64,000 nt of DNA from Dastarcus helophoroides. Its lineage: Eukaryota; Arthropoda; Insecta; Coleoptera; Bothrideridae. The DNA is taken from the NCBI GenBank assembly GCA_028583605.1, contig CM053325.1, forward strand, positions 48,244,987 to 48,308,986. Reading direction: 5' to 3'. Of this stretch, positions 1 through 10,852 are shown piece after piece. Within the stretch, counting starts at the first letter, position 1. Each line of letters opens with the position of its first letter. The position numbers were made by a program, and so were the translations under genes. The notes under the pieces are model-generated. The model ran no database searches. It had not been told where the DNA came from and saw only the letters and a program-made list of their open reading frames with translations.

Positions 1-518
1 GTATTTAGCACGAAGGTCTATCCCGCCAGTGCTCTAATAAAAACTAGAGTTAACTTCGAAACGTTTATTCTGAATGAATTTAAAAATCTTAAAAAGCCAA
101 CATCCATCTACAGTTCTACCCTTGCCTCCTCGCCCATTCGACCGTCATCTTCGCCCCTCATCAATCATCGGTGCTCGGCGATAAGGGTGACTCTTGCGGT
201 CTAGCAAGATGCAGATGACACTTGTTTTAAGGTCTTACTCTATTATTCAATATGAATAAAAGTGAATCGTTTAGATAAGTTCAAAGAAAACTTCGAGTAT
301 ACGGAAAAGAGTACAAAACTCGCAAAATATGTCTGATACCAGAAAAACTTAAGCCGAATCAGCAGGTACGTTACAACATAACCTAAAATAGATAGTGTAA
401 TTTAGGTTTTATTTTTATAGTGGAGCTGTAAATGTTATTTCGGCTATAAAAGACCAACACACGAATACAAGTTGAAGCTTTTTACGAACAGAATTTCGCT
501 AATCAAGGTACTTATCTC
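1..518. other. Unassigned sequence
   Basis: I see no supported gene here. Bases 120-200 are more C-rich than the surroundings and contain several CG dinucleotides, but there is no long open frame. The frame of the next feature may extend a few codons upstream of its ATG, so this start is not necessarily a real 5' end. Confidence 0.3.
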
Positions 519-950
519 ATGGGGCTGTTGCACGTGGGGAATATAAAAAGACGACGGCACGGGAAACACGAAAATTCAGGACGCAGTCATCGACAAACTA
601 CTATTTCTTATACACTGCCATTAGATGGAGACTTTATCCAAGTTTGTAAGTCAACATTTATGCACACTTTTTCCGTATTCAAAAAAAGATTAGAGGTAAT
701 CATTAGAAAAAAGAAATTGGGTGACACGTTTTACAGAGATAGAAAAGTAAATATCACCCAAACTGTACGGATAAAAATCGAGAAAGAATGTCCCTTTAAA
801 ATCAAAGTAAAGCAAACGTACGGTGATATTGAAAATTGGCGGATTTACAATGTGCTAAAGAAGGGAAAGACATTAAATGATTTTAAAAAAGCCGAACTAT
901 TGAAACTACCACCAGAAAACAAAATTAGTGATGTTAAAGGCAGTCACTGA
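519..950 (+). pseudogene. Fragment of an uncharacterised insect repeat-family protein
   Basis: A 143-codon open frame. The first third is basic (IKRRRHGKHENSGRSHRQ), followed by a cysteine/phenylalanine block (VCKSTFMHTFSVFKKRLEVI) and a lysine-rich segment. The 'VCK..F..TF.......L' pattern, with a later '...VLKKGK...F.KAEL..LPPEN' segment, resembles a multicopy protein family common in insect genomes and usually annotated as uncharacterised. That family is normally several hundred residues long, so this is probably an internal fragment cut off by the TGA at 948-950. No catalytic motif is visible. The ATG at 519 is simply the first one in frame. Family assignment is from memory of the pattern and is tentative; no function is inferred. 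Confidence 0.4.
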
Positions 951-1791
951 TGTCGATGATATCTTTTCTGCAGGACGAACATCACAAATCTTATTATACA
1001 ACATTATTAAATAATTAAAACCTATTTTTCTTTTGGAATGTACCAAAAACAAAGTATCTGAAAACAAAAGTAATACGCATTATAGTCTTTGTTTTCAGGT
1101 ATTTAGTTAGTTTAACTAGCTGAAACTAATTATATATCATATGTTAAGCATCTTTTTAAATTATAAATATAAATCTTTAACGTTTAAAATAAAAGAATGG
1201 CACTTGGATCTTTAAAAATATGTTGTTGTACATAGCCCTTTTCTAATTATTTCTGACAATATTATACTTCATTTAGTATTTTACTTTAAAATTGTTAATA
1301 ATATGTATATATTCTAGCATATAATAAACAATGTAAAAGATATGGCCTATTGTTTTTAGTTAAAAATAGTAATACATTTGATATTTACCCCCTTTGTTAT
1401 TTCCACTTTACAATTTATATTACGTGTAAAATGTCAAATTATTCAAAAATTGTTGTTGAAATCAAAAATTAGAACATTCAATAGGGCGTCTATAAGAAAA
1501 AACAAAGTTGCCATAATTTTGTCAGAAATTATTTTACAAAAACAATTATTATCTTCACTGTCTTAAAAAACACGCAAAAATAATTCAAGGTTTTTTTTCA
1601 ACCAGACAACAACTAGAGAAGTTGCACTGGATTTTAGAAAATGACGTTTTTCACATTTTCTTAAATAAAATCTCAAGAAGCTAATATTTTGATGACATTT
1701 TGATAAGCGTAAAATGTCGTACTACTTTACCCACTTGGCTGATTTTCTATCTCGACTATCAACAAAGATTCCTATGTGATCCCACGTCCAC
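951..1791. other. AT-rich intergenic sequence
   Basis: There is no coding signal. The short frame at 1378-1566 has low-complexity composition and no recognisable motif, so I do not call it. Confidence 0.3.
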
Positions 1792-2510
1792 TGGGACATA
1801 CTGTATATTTAAGTTTTAGAAGATGCCATATTTATTCGAAAAGGAAAGAATTTAAATTCGGATTGTTGCGTAAGGAGAAAGCAAACTAACATATGAGGAA
1901 ATGTAAAATTTCCTTAATTAACTTTATCCCGATAGATGACTTGTCAATGTTTCGAAACTCTTGCAAGAATTTAACGAAACAGAAAACATAAAAGATCGAC
2001 CCAAATCATCAGAACCAGTAATTGCAGCAAAGGTAAATACTCCTCTAGCTGTTTCCCAAGAGTCTAAAAGATATGTCAAACCAAATTGCTTTAAATAGTG
2101 ATTTGTAGTCGAAGGCTGTAGAATAACGTTAGAGAAAAATAAATATTTTCTTTGGAAACCCTTCTTGTTCAGGGACTGTAAGAAAGTAATTACGACGGAT
2201 GCATTCAGTTTTGTTTCCAAATAAGCATATAAACGCTGAAAACGGAAACTTCTGTAATTTCTTTGTGTTCACTGACGCAACTATATACTTTCCAATTATA
2301 CGAGGTGAGTAATTCATAAAGCCCTGCAGTGGCTTCTCTTTTTTTGATAACAAAAATATTTTTGATACAAAGGTACACTAGCATATGACGCACATTTGGA
2401 AATCTACTTTTTTTTATTATACAGGGTAAACAAATACACAGTGATGCACTAAAATTCCCTATTTTTTAAAAAGCACCCCGTATATTTCCCTATTTGAATT
2501 TCTTATTCAA
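1792..2510. repeat. Dispersed repeat, copy A (uninterrupted)
   Basis: This segment aligns by eye with 6865-7320 plus 9035-9238. Shared landmarks in order are 'aagatgcc', 'aacatatgaRgaaat', 'taacgaaacagaaaacataa', 'aagatcgacccaaatcat', 'ggctgtagaataacgtt', 'attacgacggatgcattcaa' (one difference), and then 'tgagtaattc' and 'acaaaggtac'. The minus strand has a 98-codon frame at 1924-2220 whose C-terminal part (GRSFMFSVSLN) is also open in copy B (6857-7039). The repeat may therefore derive from a coding sequence, but I do not recognise it. The inner part near 2420 also carries a 'tatacaggg' word typical of small insect transposon ends. Confidence 0.65.
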
Positions 2511-3567
2511 ATTATATCAACAAGCAACAATCTTTTTTTTTTCAAAAAATGTTCCAGAATATTGTCAACTTTCATTAATAAAAATGAAAATATTTCCAAG
2601 CTGAATCGAAGAAATGTTAAATAAAATTAATAAACCATACCCTCTTGTTAAATTAAAAGTTTAACTCGCTTGGTAACCTATCTTTTGACTACGCGGAGAG
2701 TTTGTATGCTATGCATTGTTTAAATTGTATTTTAATTTGATTATACGGCGTGCAAGATTAAAACCGAAATATCACACAGTCGAGAGACAAAGGCATAATA
2801 AAGAAAGACTAAATCGTATGCAAAGATAAAAGATATAAAAACTAGAACTACAAATTTTAATTTACAAATTATGAGATTTTTATTTTTGATATTACAATTT
2901 GAAAATTCAAAAAAAAATACTGTTACTCGTATCAAAGTTTTGAATTTTCACTTCTGTCGGCATCCCCCATAACTGCCCAATTATTTTTAATGATTTTTGT
3001 GAAGATGACTTAATTTTATCTTATTTTTACATAGCATTGATAATAAAAAAATTCTCAGCTAAAAGTAAGGACAAAACATGTTGAAATACTTGTGCCATAA
3101 CTTCTTTCAATACTTATGGAACTGGAAGCAGAGAAAAGACTTTAATGGGTCCTCTACACATGAGCCTAGGTTCTTTGCATTCATTGGAACTATTCCACAG
3201 CTTTTATACAGACCGCTAGATGGCGATAGGTGGAATATTTGTAAGTTTATAGTGTATACCTTGGGCTGCAGCATTTAATTCGAGTATGCCAAACTGACAA
3301 GATTTATTTCCCAATTTGGATTCCAAACTTTAAATCTAAAAAGTGTTTAAACTCAAATGTATCAGTCCGAGCATTAAAATTCATAAAAGTAAACTGCAGA
3401 TACGAAATGCTTAGAGACAATTATAATAGAGTGAAATTTTGCATAGAAATAGGTGGTAATATGTTTGAGTTATAGGTTTTAAAATAAAAACTATGGATCT
3501 ACAGATTTTTTATTAACCCTGTTGTGTTCATTGTAAAACTTCGTCTTAATTTATTCATTCATAGTGT
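2511..3567. other. Unassigned AT-rich sequence
   Basis: I found no gene. The frame at 3078-3278 spans a slightly GC-richer stretch containing the palindromic word 'cgctagatggcg' (3212-3223). It has no recognisable domain, and I do not support it as coding. Confidence 0.25.
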
Positions 3568-3783
3568 CAGGCTCGAATTTAAGGCGATTGGGGCGATTGG
3601 GCCCTTCGGGCCCCACATTTGAAGGGGCCTCACATCACCACCAAAATTAACGAAAAGTTATTTTTCGAAATTTAAAGCAAATTATTTTTGACGATAAAGG
3701 ATAAATTATGAAGTATTCAAATAATTAAAAATATATTTAAGTTCGCATTGATGGATGAGATTTATTATTGTGTTTATTATAAT

Positions 3784-3815
3784 ACTAGCTGATACCCGCG
3801 ACTTCGTCCGCGTAG
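3784..3815 (+). repeat. Fragment of a common insect interspersed repeat
   Basis: The string CCCGCGACTTCGTCCGCGT, preceded by tactagctgata, is a frequent arthropod interspersed-repeat signature, well known from Lepidoptera. Only a short piece is recognisable here, and I cannot assign it to a family with confidence. Confidence 0.4.
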
Positions 3816-3987
3816 AATTAAATAACCGTTTTTCTAGAAAATGTTAACTCGAGGTTTGATTTTCCTAAAAAAAAAATTTCCATGTTAAGCACTGCCCATT
3901 TCCCGGTGCAGTCATTAACTGGGTATACTAACCTAATTTAGCTTTCTATATCCAGAGATTTAGGTTATGCATTGGTTGCGTTAGCTA

Positions 3988-6049
3988 CATGGGCGTAGGC
4001 AGGATTTTCTCAAAGCGGGGGCAACAATCATTCTAAAAAATTCATGGGCAAAGAATAAAACCTTTCTGCTCAATAATAATGTACATAAATTTTCACTTGA
4101 AAACTACACGAACTAAAGAAATCGAATTTTCAGATTTAAAATCGAAATTTCGAAAAAGAGCCAAACTTTAAGAAGAATTCTTTCAGAAAACTTGAAGAAA
4201 TGTCCAAATTTTGAAAAAATGAAAATTTCAAAAACAAAGGTCGATTCTTGTAAAAAAAAGTGGCAATTTCCATAACAAGTGAAATTAAAATAAAAAAATA
4301 ATAAAACTTTCAAAAATATTTCTCTCAGAATTTTTATTTTATTTAAATGTTAACATATTCTTGAAATTTACAAGAAATCTTATTCCCAAAATTTCCTAAA
4401 AATATTGTACTTAGACTTAGGTTTCAATTTTAAAAAAATAAATGAATTTCCTGAAATGTCGATATTTTCGAAAAAAAATTAAATTTAAATGGAAATGGAA
4501 ATGTTCAGAAACAGAATATATCGATTTTTGAGATAAAAGTCAAAATTTGCAGAAGTTTCGAACCATAATTTGAAATCACTGGGGAATCAAATTTAAAGCA
4601 GAAATTAAGACAAAACAGATAATTAACAGAATTAAAAGAAAAAGATCACACTTTCTAGAAAATATTTTATTATCCAAGAGAAAATCCAATTTTATGATCA
4701 AAATTGGAATTTTGAAAATAACTTAGTAATTTCGAAAAAGAAAAGAAAAGAAAAGAATTTATGAGAAATCTTTTTCTCTAAATCCTTAAAAATATTTTCG
4801 TCAACATTTTTATTAACATTTCGATCTAATTTAGAGAGAAAACATTTTCAGAACCATAAAATGTCACTTTTCGAGATAAAAGTGAAAATTTGTTGAAAAA
4901 GACAAATATTAAGAAAAGTTGGGGAATTTCGAAATAAATAAACGATTCTCGAAACAAAAGTTCAAATAGTAGAATTTTGACAATAAAATCTAAATTTCGA
5001 AAAAGTCGAATTCTGAGGAAAAGGCATATTTTAGGAAAAATAGTAAAAATTTTGAGAAAAAAAACGCATTTTCAAGAAAACATTAAATATTGGATGTTGA
5101 GATAAAATTCAAAATTTCATGGAAAAGAAACCAGTCAAAATTTCCAAATAATTAGATTCTAAATTTTCAAAAATAGATAAATGTTCACAAAATTATCGAA
5201 ATTAAGAAAAAAACGAAATTTCGAGAAATTTTCTAAAAGGCAAAATATACTCTGAGAAAAACACGAAATTAGGAAAAAATGATCGAAATTCTGTAAAAAA
5301 AATCTAAAGTTTGGGAAAAAGCCCTTAGTCTCATAGTGAAAATTTGAAATTTTTCAGAAAGAGCACAATTTTATCAAAATTAAGAAAAAAAGCAAACTTT
5401 AAGAAGAAAAAACGAAACTTAATGAAAAAAAAGGAAATTTCCTGGGTGAATATCTATTTTCTCTTAACTGCTTGACTCAGAGAAAGACAAGCGCCCGGCC
5501 TTGCCCCATATGGCATCATAAAATGTGCAATATTATGACACACGTCGAAATTTTGATGAAAATTGAAACTTCCAGAAAATGTTTTCGTAATTTTCCTACA
5601 AAAATTTTAAATTTCAAAAATATATACTTTTTTTATCAAAAGATCGAACAAATTTCGAGGAAAACGCAAATTTTAATAACCAAGCTGAAATTTAAAGGTT
5701 TTAAAAAAGTCGAAATTTTCAGAAAAAGTCGAATTTCCAGAAATGGCGAAATTTCGGAAAAAACGACGAACTTTTAAATAAAAATTTGTAATTTTGGTAG
5801 TTACGTTTAACAGAAGAAATGGAATTTTATGAATAAATGCAATATTTCAAAAAAAAGGTAAATTTTACAAAAAAATACGAAATTTGACAAAAATGTTGAA
5901 ATTCCGAAAAAATATTTGATCGAAAGAATGAATTTTGAAACTGGAAAGAAAATTTTTGGTTCCCCAGTTGAATTCATAAGTTTTCGGTGCGCTGTATGAA
6001 CTAGAAGGGGGCAAGTGCCCCATCATGGCCTATTCTCGCTACGTCTATG
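3988..6049. mobile_element. hAT-like element whose body is a degenerate A-rich repeat
   Basis: The left end is CATGGGCGTAGGCAGGA. The right end on the minus strand is CATAGACGTAGCGAGAATAGG. Both ends carry a nearby 'gggggcaa' block (4018 region; plus strand at 6006). The 8-mers outside are gttagcta (3980-3987) and gttaacta (6050-6057), 7 of 8 identical, which fits a hAT-type 8-bp target duplication. The ~1.9-kb interior (4110-5960) is built of degenerate units of about 17 bases resembling 'tcgaaatttcgaaaaag', strongly purine-rich on the plus strand. The frames at 4113-4313 and 5472-5777 are by-products of this composition. No transposase is encoded, so it could only have moved in trans. Confidence 0.6.
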
Positions 6050-6382
6050 GTTAACTAGGATATATTCCTTAATATTGCGTGTAAAAGGTATTAAAGCAAA
6101 ACGGTCTAAAATACTATTAAAAAAATATTTAATACAAACAAAACTTTGTATTTATTAATTTTATTTAACATTTCTGCGACCACAGTGAAGAATAAAACTA
6201 TGTAATCAACTATCCAAAGTTACACGCAGTTTATGAAATTTCATCGTTCCAAGAGCTCGATTTGTTTTATTTTACATATAAACTCAATAACAGCACAAAA
6301 ATAATTTTATTTCTGCTAGCTGCTTAACCAAAAAAAAACTAAAAAAAAATAGAGGGGCCCGCACTTATTGGATCCAGACCTG

Positions 6383-6864
6383 CACTTTGTGCTGAGGAAT
6401 TTTCTTTCTTAGTCATATATCTGAGAAATACAGAAATCGCGTCAATTTGCTTTATGACCATGTAATAAAAGCTTTTATTTAGTTATGAATTTTATTTCAT
6501 CAAGAAAATATTTATTATTCAACATCTGCTATGTTCTAGTTTTTTTCGGAAATATGAAGTTTTTACCTGTGACAAAGTTAACAACATTGGTTTGATTGAA
6601 GTTATTTTAGTTTAGTTACTTATTATTATTGTCAAATACTTTAGAAAACAAACATATTTTTTTTTTTTTTGAAAATAAAAACAATATTTCTTAATATCGC
6701 CAAAAATAACAACAATTTACTTCTGGTTATTTTATAAAATTCCCAAATTATTGAACTTCCTATACAAATAATAACGAAAATAATGTCATTGCAGTAATTT
6801 AAAATGCGGCAGGAATTTTCATTGCTTATAAATAAAGAAGAAACCCCTTTCCAGTACTATATCT
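6383..6864. other. Unassigned AT-rich sequence
   Basis: Very AT-rich with an 11-base T run near 6660. No feature is supported. Confidence 0.25.
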
Positions 6865-7320
6865 TGGAACACAGTGTACATATTAAATTTTTACAAGATG
6901 CCGGAAAGGCAATTAACATATGAAGAAATCTGTAATTCATTAAATTAACTTTATCCCGTTCGAAAACTTTTATCTTGGTCAATATTTTAAATCTCCTGCA
7001 AGGATTTAACGAAACAGAAAACATAAAAGATCGACCCAAATCATATGGATCAGTAACTACAACAAAGGTAAATACTTCTCTAGCTGTTTTTGAAGAATGT
7101 AAAAGCTAATGCCAAACAAATTGCTTTAAATAACGAATTGTAGTCAAAGGCTGTAGAATAACGTTCCAGAAAAATAAATATTTTCCAGAGAAACCCCATT
7201 TATTCACCGACTATTAGAAAATGATTACGACGGATGCATTCAATTTTGTTTCCGAATAAACATTCAAACGTTGGAAATCAAAACTTTTGCAATTTCATTG
7301 TGTTCACTGACGCAACTATA
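6865..7320. repeat. Dispersed repeat, copy B, left half
   Basis: This is homologous to copy A (about 1792-2285) with scattered substitutions and small indels. The match stops abruptly at 7320, where the foldback element begins, and resumes at 9035. The minus-strand frame 6857-7039 contains the GRSFMFSVSLN segment shared with copy A. Confidence 0.65.
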
Positions 7321-9034
7321 CAGGCTGAACCAAATTGATTTCCATTACAGGGATCTCGGAAACTATTATATTAGAGATACAAAGGAGCTTAAAAGAGAAA
7401 AGTAGTGCTTAATTTAATAGCTATCAATATTCCTCTATTCCTCTGAGAAAACAACTGAATTCAAATTCATGTTGATCTTATTTAGAAAAAACTGAAAATC
7501 GCCGTTTTTAAAAATCAGCTGCAGCTTGTTTATTTGAAGTCCGATAAAAAACATTAAAAACGAGAGCCAGTTATTTTTTAAGACCTTTTCATTGGCATGC
7601 ATTAATTTTTTCCTAAAGTAAACTCTTTCCTAGTAAATTATTTAAAATTTATTAGTTCTTATGAATGCCATATTGACTTTTATTATTTTTCGAATTCAAT
7701 GTATTTTTCTGATTAATGTGATATATGAAATCAAATCAAATGTGGCAAAGTGGGTTAAATAAGTTAATTTGTTATCTTGAGATAAAAAAAAGTTTAATAG
7801 GCGATGCAAGAATCATAGCAATTAATAATAAAAATACAGTACCTAATTATACAATAATAATTATTGAAAAACTAAAAATTTACGAATTCTGTAATATTGA
7901 AATAGTTATGTTAGCATAATCATAACGTGTATGAACCCCTTTAAATGACGTTGAAGACGTTTAAAAAATGTTTAGGGGAGACTTCCCAAAAAAAAATATT
8001 AACAGGCGAGGCAAGTGCCATAATTTCTAACGATTGACATTTCCAACCCTTACTTCGTGAAATTCTTTAATACTCATAACTGAAGCAAATTGCTGGTATA
8101 ACCGCCGATGATGCAGTTGTGCGAAACCTGGTCCAGTTATAGCAAATATTTATCGAAACATTGTGGAATTTTTAATATCTGTTGATTTTTCATCGTTAAT
8201 AAAGTTTAATAGTTATGACGCTCTCTACCTCTTGTTTAGTAATATGGTGTGGTCATTACTCAGAATTATTAACATTCCTGATATTATGCTAAAAATGTAA
8301 GTGATTTCCTTTCCAGATTTTCATCTCTACGTTCTGAATACGAGCTTGAATATTGTTAGGCGTGGATTTTCTCACACTATTATTTAACACTGAAAACTTA
8401 TTCGTGTAAAATTAATTATCTATTAAACTAACATTAGAAACTTAACTTCTAGAGAAGTCCAGAATACACTTGCTTATGAGTCATAACTCCCCTGATAAAA
8501 ATCTTAGAAGGTTTCTAGAGAATTACGTCATTTAAAGAAGTCCATGCACGTTAAAATTTCTAATAAATATTTCAATATTTTACAGCCTTTTACAATATTT
8601 TTGGTTTTTCAATAATAATTATAGCTTTTTAAGGGACTGTATTTTTTATTATCAAGTGCTATAGCGATTGCATCTCCTGCTGTGATTTATTCTTTTTTAA
8701 ATAATAAATTTCCTTATTGAAACCACTTTGCCACATTTGAAGTATAACATGTCATAATTTCCTCGCAAACAGTTTATTTCAGAAAATATTAACAGCTGAC
8801 TGCAGTTTTTGATTTTGTTTCAATTGCACTTGAAATAAACAAGGTACAGCTAATTTTGAGAAATGGTGATTTTCAGTTTTTTCTAAATAAAATCAAAATG
8901 AATTGGAATTCAATTGTTTTTTAAACGGAATATTGTTAGACATTAAATTCTACACTACTTTTTCTATTTAAGCTTCATTTATCTCTAATAGTTTTTGAAC
9001 TCCATGTGGTGAAAATCAAATTTGATTCAGCCTG
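7321..9034. mobile_element. Foldback transposon with inverted arms of ~450 bp or more
   Basis: The element begins CAGGCTGAACCAAATTGATT and ends, on the minus strand, CAGGCTGAATCAAATTTGATT. The arms stay alignable inward for several hundred bases: 'ttatttagaaaaaactgaaa' on both sides, then 'aatgtggcaaagtgg' at about 7739 on the plus strand and at about 8735 on the minus strand. The insertion splits copy B of the dispersed repeat, whose uninterrupted copy A gives the empty site. The target duplication is short (TA or ATA). No transposase is seen; the frame at 7725-7919 lies in one arm and has no recognisable domain. Confidence 0.75.
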
Positions 9035-9238
9035 CATAATTTCCCATTATACAGGCTGAGTAATTCGCACTCCAAAGCCCTGTGAGTACTCCTATTTTTA
9101 AATAAAGATCTTTTTAGTACAAAGGTACATTTATTTATTTTTTACTTTATGTAAACAACGCAGTGGTGCACTAAACTAGTCTCTTTTTTAAAGGAAACAC
9201 CCCGCATATTTTTTTATATTTGTATTTCTTACAATGTC
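9035..9238. repeat. Dispersed repeat, copy B, right half
   Basis: Homologous to about 2290-2510 of copy A. Shared words include 'tgagtaattc', 'aaagccctg', 'acaaaggtaca', 'cagtggtgcactaaa' (one difference) and 'caccccgcatat' against 'caccccgtatat'. It continues directly from the left half once the foldback is removed. Confidence 0.65.
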
Positions 9239-10852
9239 ATAAGGCCTACAAATTATGTTATAAACGTTTGTGCCACAGTTACTGCTTAGGTTAGAAGATA
9301 TTTACTAATTTTTACCTCACACAACCTTAAATAAGACGGCTAACTTTGACGAAAAAAATATCTTAAAAGCTGCTCATAAAAATACTCACTCAGCTTTCGA
9401 GATTTTGCCGGACAAACAGACAGAAAAACAACTAAAAACATCTGTTGGGTTGTTGTAATATAAATAAAACGACATAAGCTTATAAAAAGAAAGTTATTTT
9501 AAAATTACAGATACTTCAATTTTATTGGTATACAAGATTATACCTAATGTGCAATAAATCTTACTATGAACAATGTGTTTTAAAGTAGTTCACCGGCAGT
9601 AAACGGAGCTAAAAGTTTCCCTGCGTATGCGCGACTGTCATCAGCACCCGATTTTTAGCATAAACTGCACACGTGATATACAAGACAAATCTAAAAATCG
9701 CTTTGCAGCAGACAATACTGCGCTATGTAATTATGCGACACATCTTTTATAAAACAGGTGCTTTGGGAATTTTCGCGACTTCCTCTGCTAAGTATATTGC
9801 CTTCAGAATGTTTCCTTAACATGCAAAATGAAGCATCGAAATTCCGTAAGATGTTTAAATTAAATTGCGATTACGCAAAAACGTTACCGTTACAGTTACA
9901 ATTCTTGATATTTTACTATTTCATTCGTAATATTACCCTACCCCTACATAATATATAACGTTTTTATCAAAACTTATAGAAAGGTTTGAGCGCAATAAAT
10001 TAAAATCCCTTCGAAAATATTCTTTTGCCTTGTTGCCCTATACCTTAGATTCTTAGGTGTTAAAAATCGTAGTTTGATATCTCGGCACTGGCACGGTCTT
10101 TAAATTTTGCAGGTGTATAGATAAGGCTGTTAATAACATCTGAGATTTTAAAGAAAATCCGTGGAAAAGTAATTGACCGGTGAACTACCTTAATGGAATT
10201 AAAGGTATTAACTACAATATGAAAATTAATTTTTAAACTTACGCTTATCCTCTGGTCAACATCTTCAAGAAGCTTAAATGAAACACTAATAGCGGTAGCG
10301 GTTTTATTCACTTTTCGAAATAAAAATTTCACGTCTTCGGCTAAGGTCTTGTTGTATTCCAACAATTCAGCACGCTCATGAACCAGATGATAAGCAAGCT
10401 ACAAAATTCATAAAAAAATTTCTTATACAGAGTAAATGGGAAATAATCCCCCATATACAAAAGAGGTGTATAGAGGGTATAAAAGTAAATAAATAGAGTT
10501 TTTGTTATTAGCAAAACCCTCAAATATAAGACCAAAGTCAGTCAAAGAAGAAGAAGAAGAAGCAAAATGCGGATTAGATTATGCTTTATTTTTTTAATAA
10601 TTCTTCAAGCATAATATTTTTATTTATATTACCACATGCTGTTTGAGAGAAAGATTCTGTTCAAAACTTATTACTGAAGTTCAAAGACAAGGAGTATGTA
10701 GATTATTTCAAAAAATAAATTCAGGCTTGCTTAATAAGAGGTTTTGTTTACAAAACTTGATAATGATATTATTGCTTGTTTCTACAAAAAATAAGGAACT
10801 AAATTTTAATTTTCGTTATTACTTGTTAGTTATACAAAACTCAATCAAAACA
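9239..10852. other. Unassigned sequence
   Basis: There is no recognisable gene. Minus-strand frames at 10060-10365 and 10341-10535 overlap but resemble nothing I know. A short GAA microsatellite lies at about 10545-10562. The boundary with the LINE downstream is inferred from loss of coding similarity. Confidence 0.25.

Larger units (their letters stand above)
3568..6382. mobile_element. hAT-like non-autonomous element (outer), interrupted
   Basis: The left end reads CAGGCTCGAATTTAAGG, followed by a G/C-rich block (gggcccttcgggcccc). The right end, read on the minus strand, starts CAGGTCTGGATCCAATAAG and then gcgggcccctct. Both begin with CAGG and carry a gggccc block just inside, as hAT ends often do. 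The flanking 8-mers catagtgt and cactttgt agree at only 5 of 8 positions, so the target duplication is decayed or the boundary is wrong. No transposase frame is present. The element is interrupted by the insertion at 3988-6049. Confidence 0.45.

Noticed and set aside
5472..5777. 101-codon Lys/Phe-rich frame
   Set aside because: It lies in the degenerate A-rich tract, and its composition follows the repeat unit.
10060..10365. 101-codon minus-strand frame
   Set aside because: Composition is not extreme, but I recognise no domain, family or splice context. Left unassigned.
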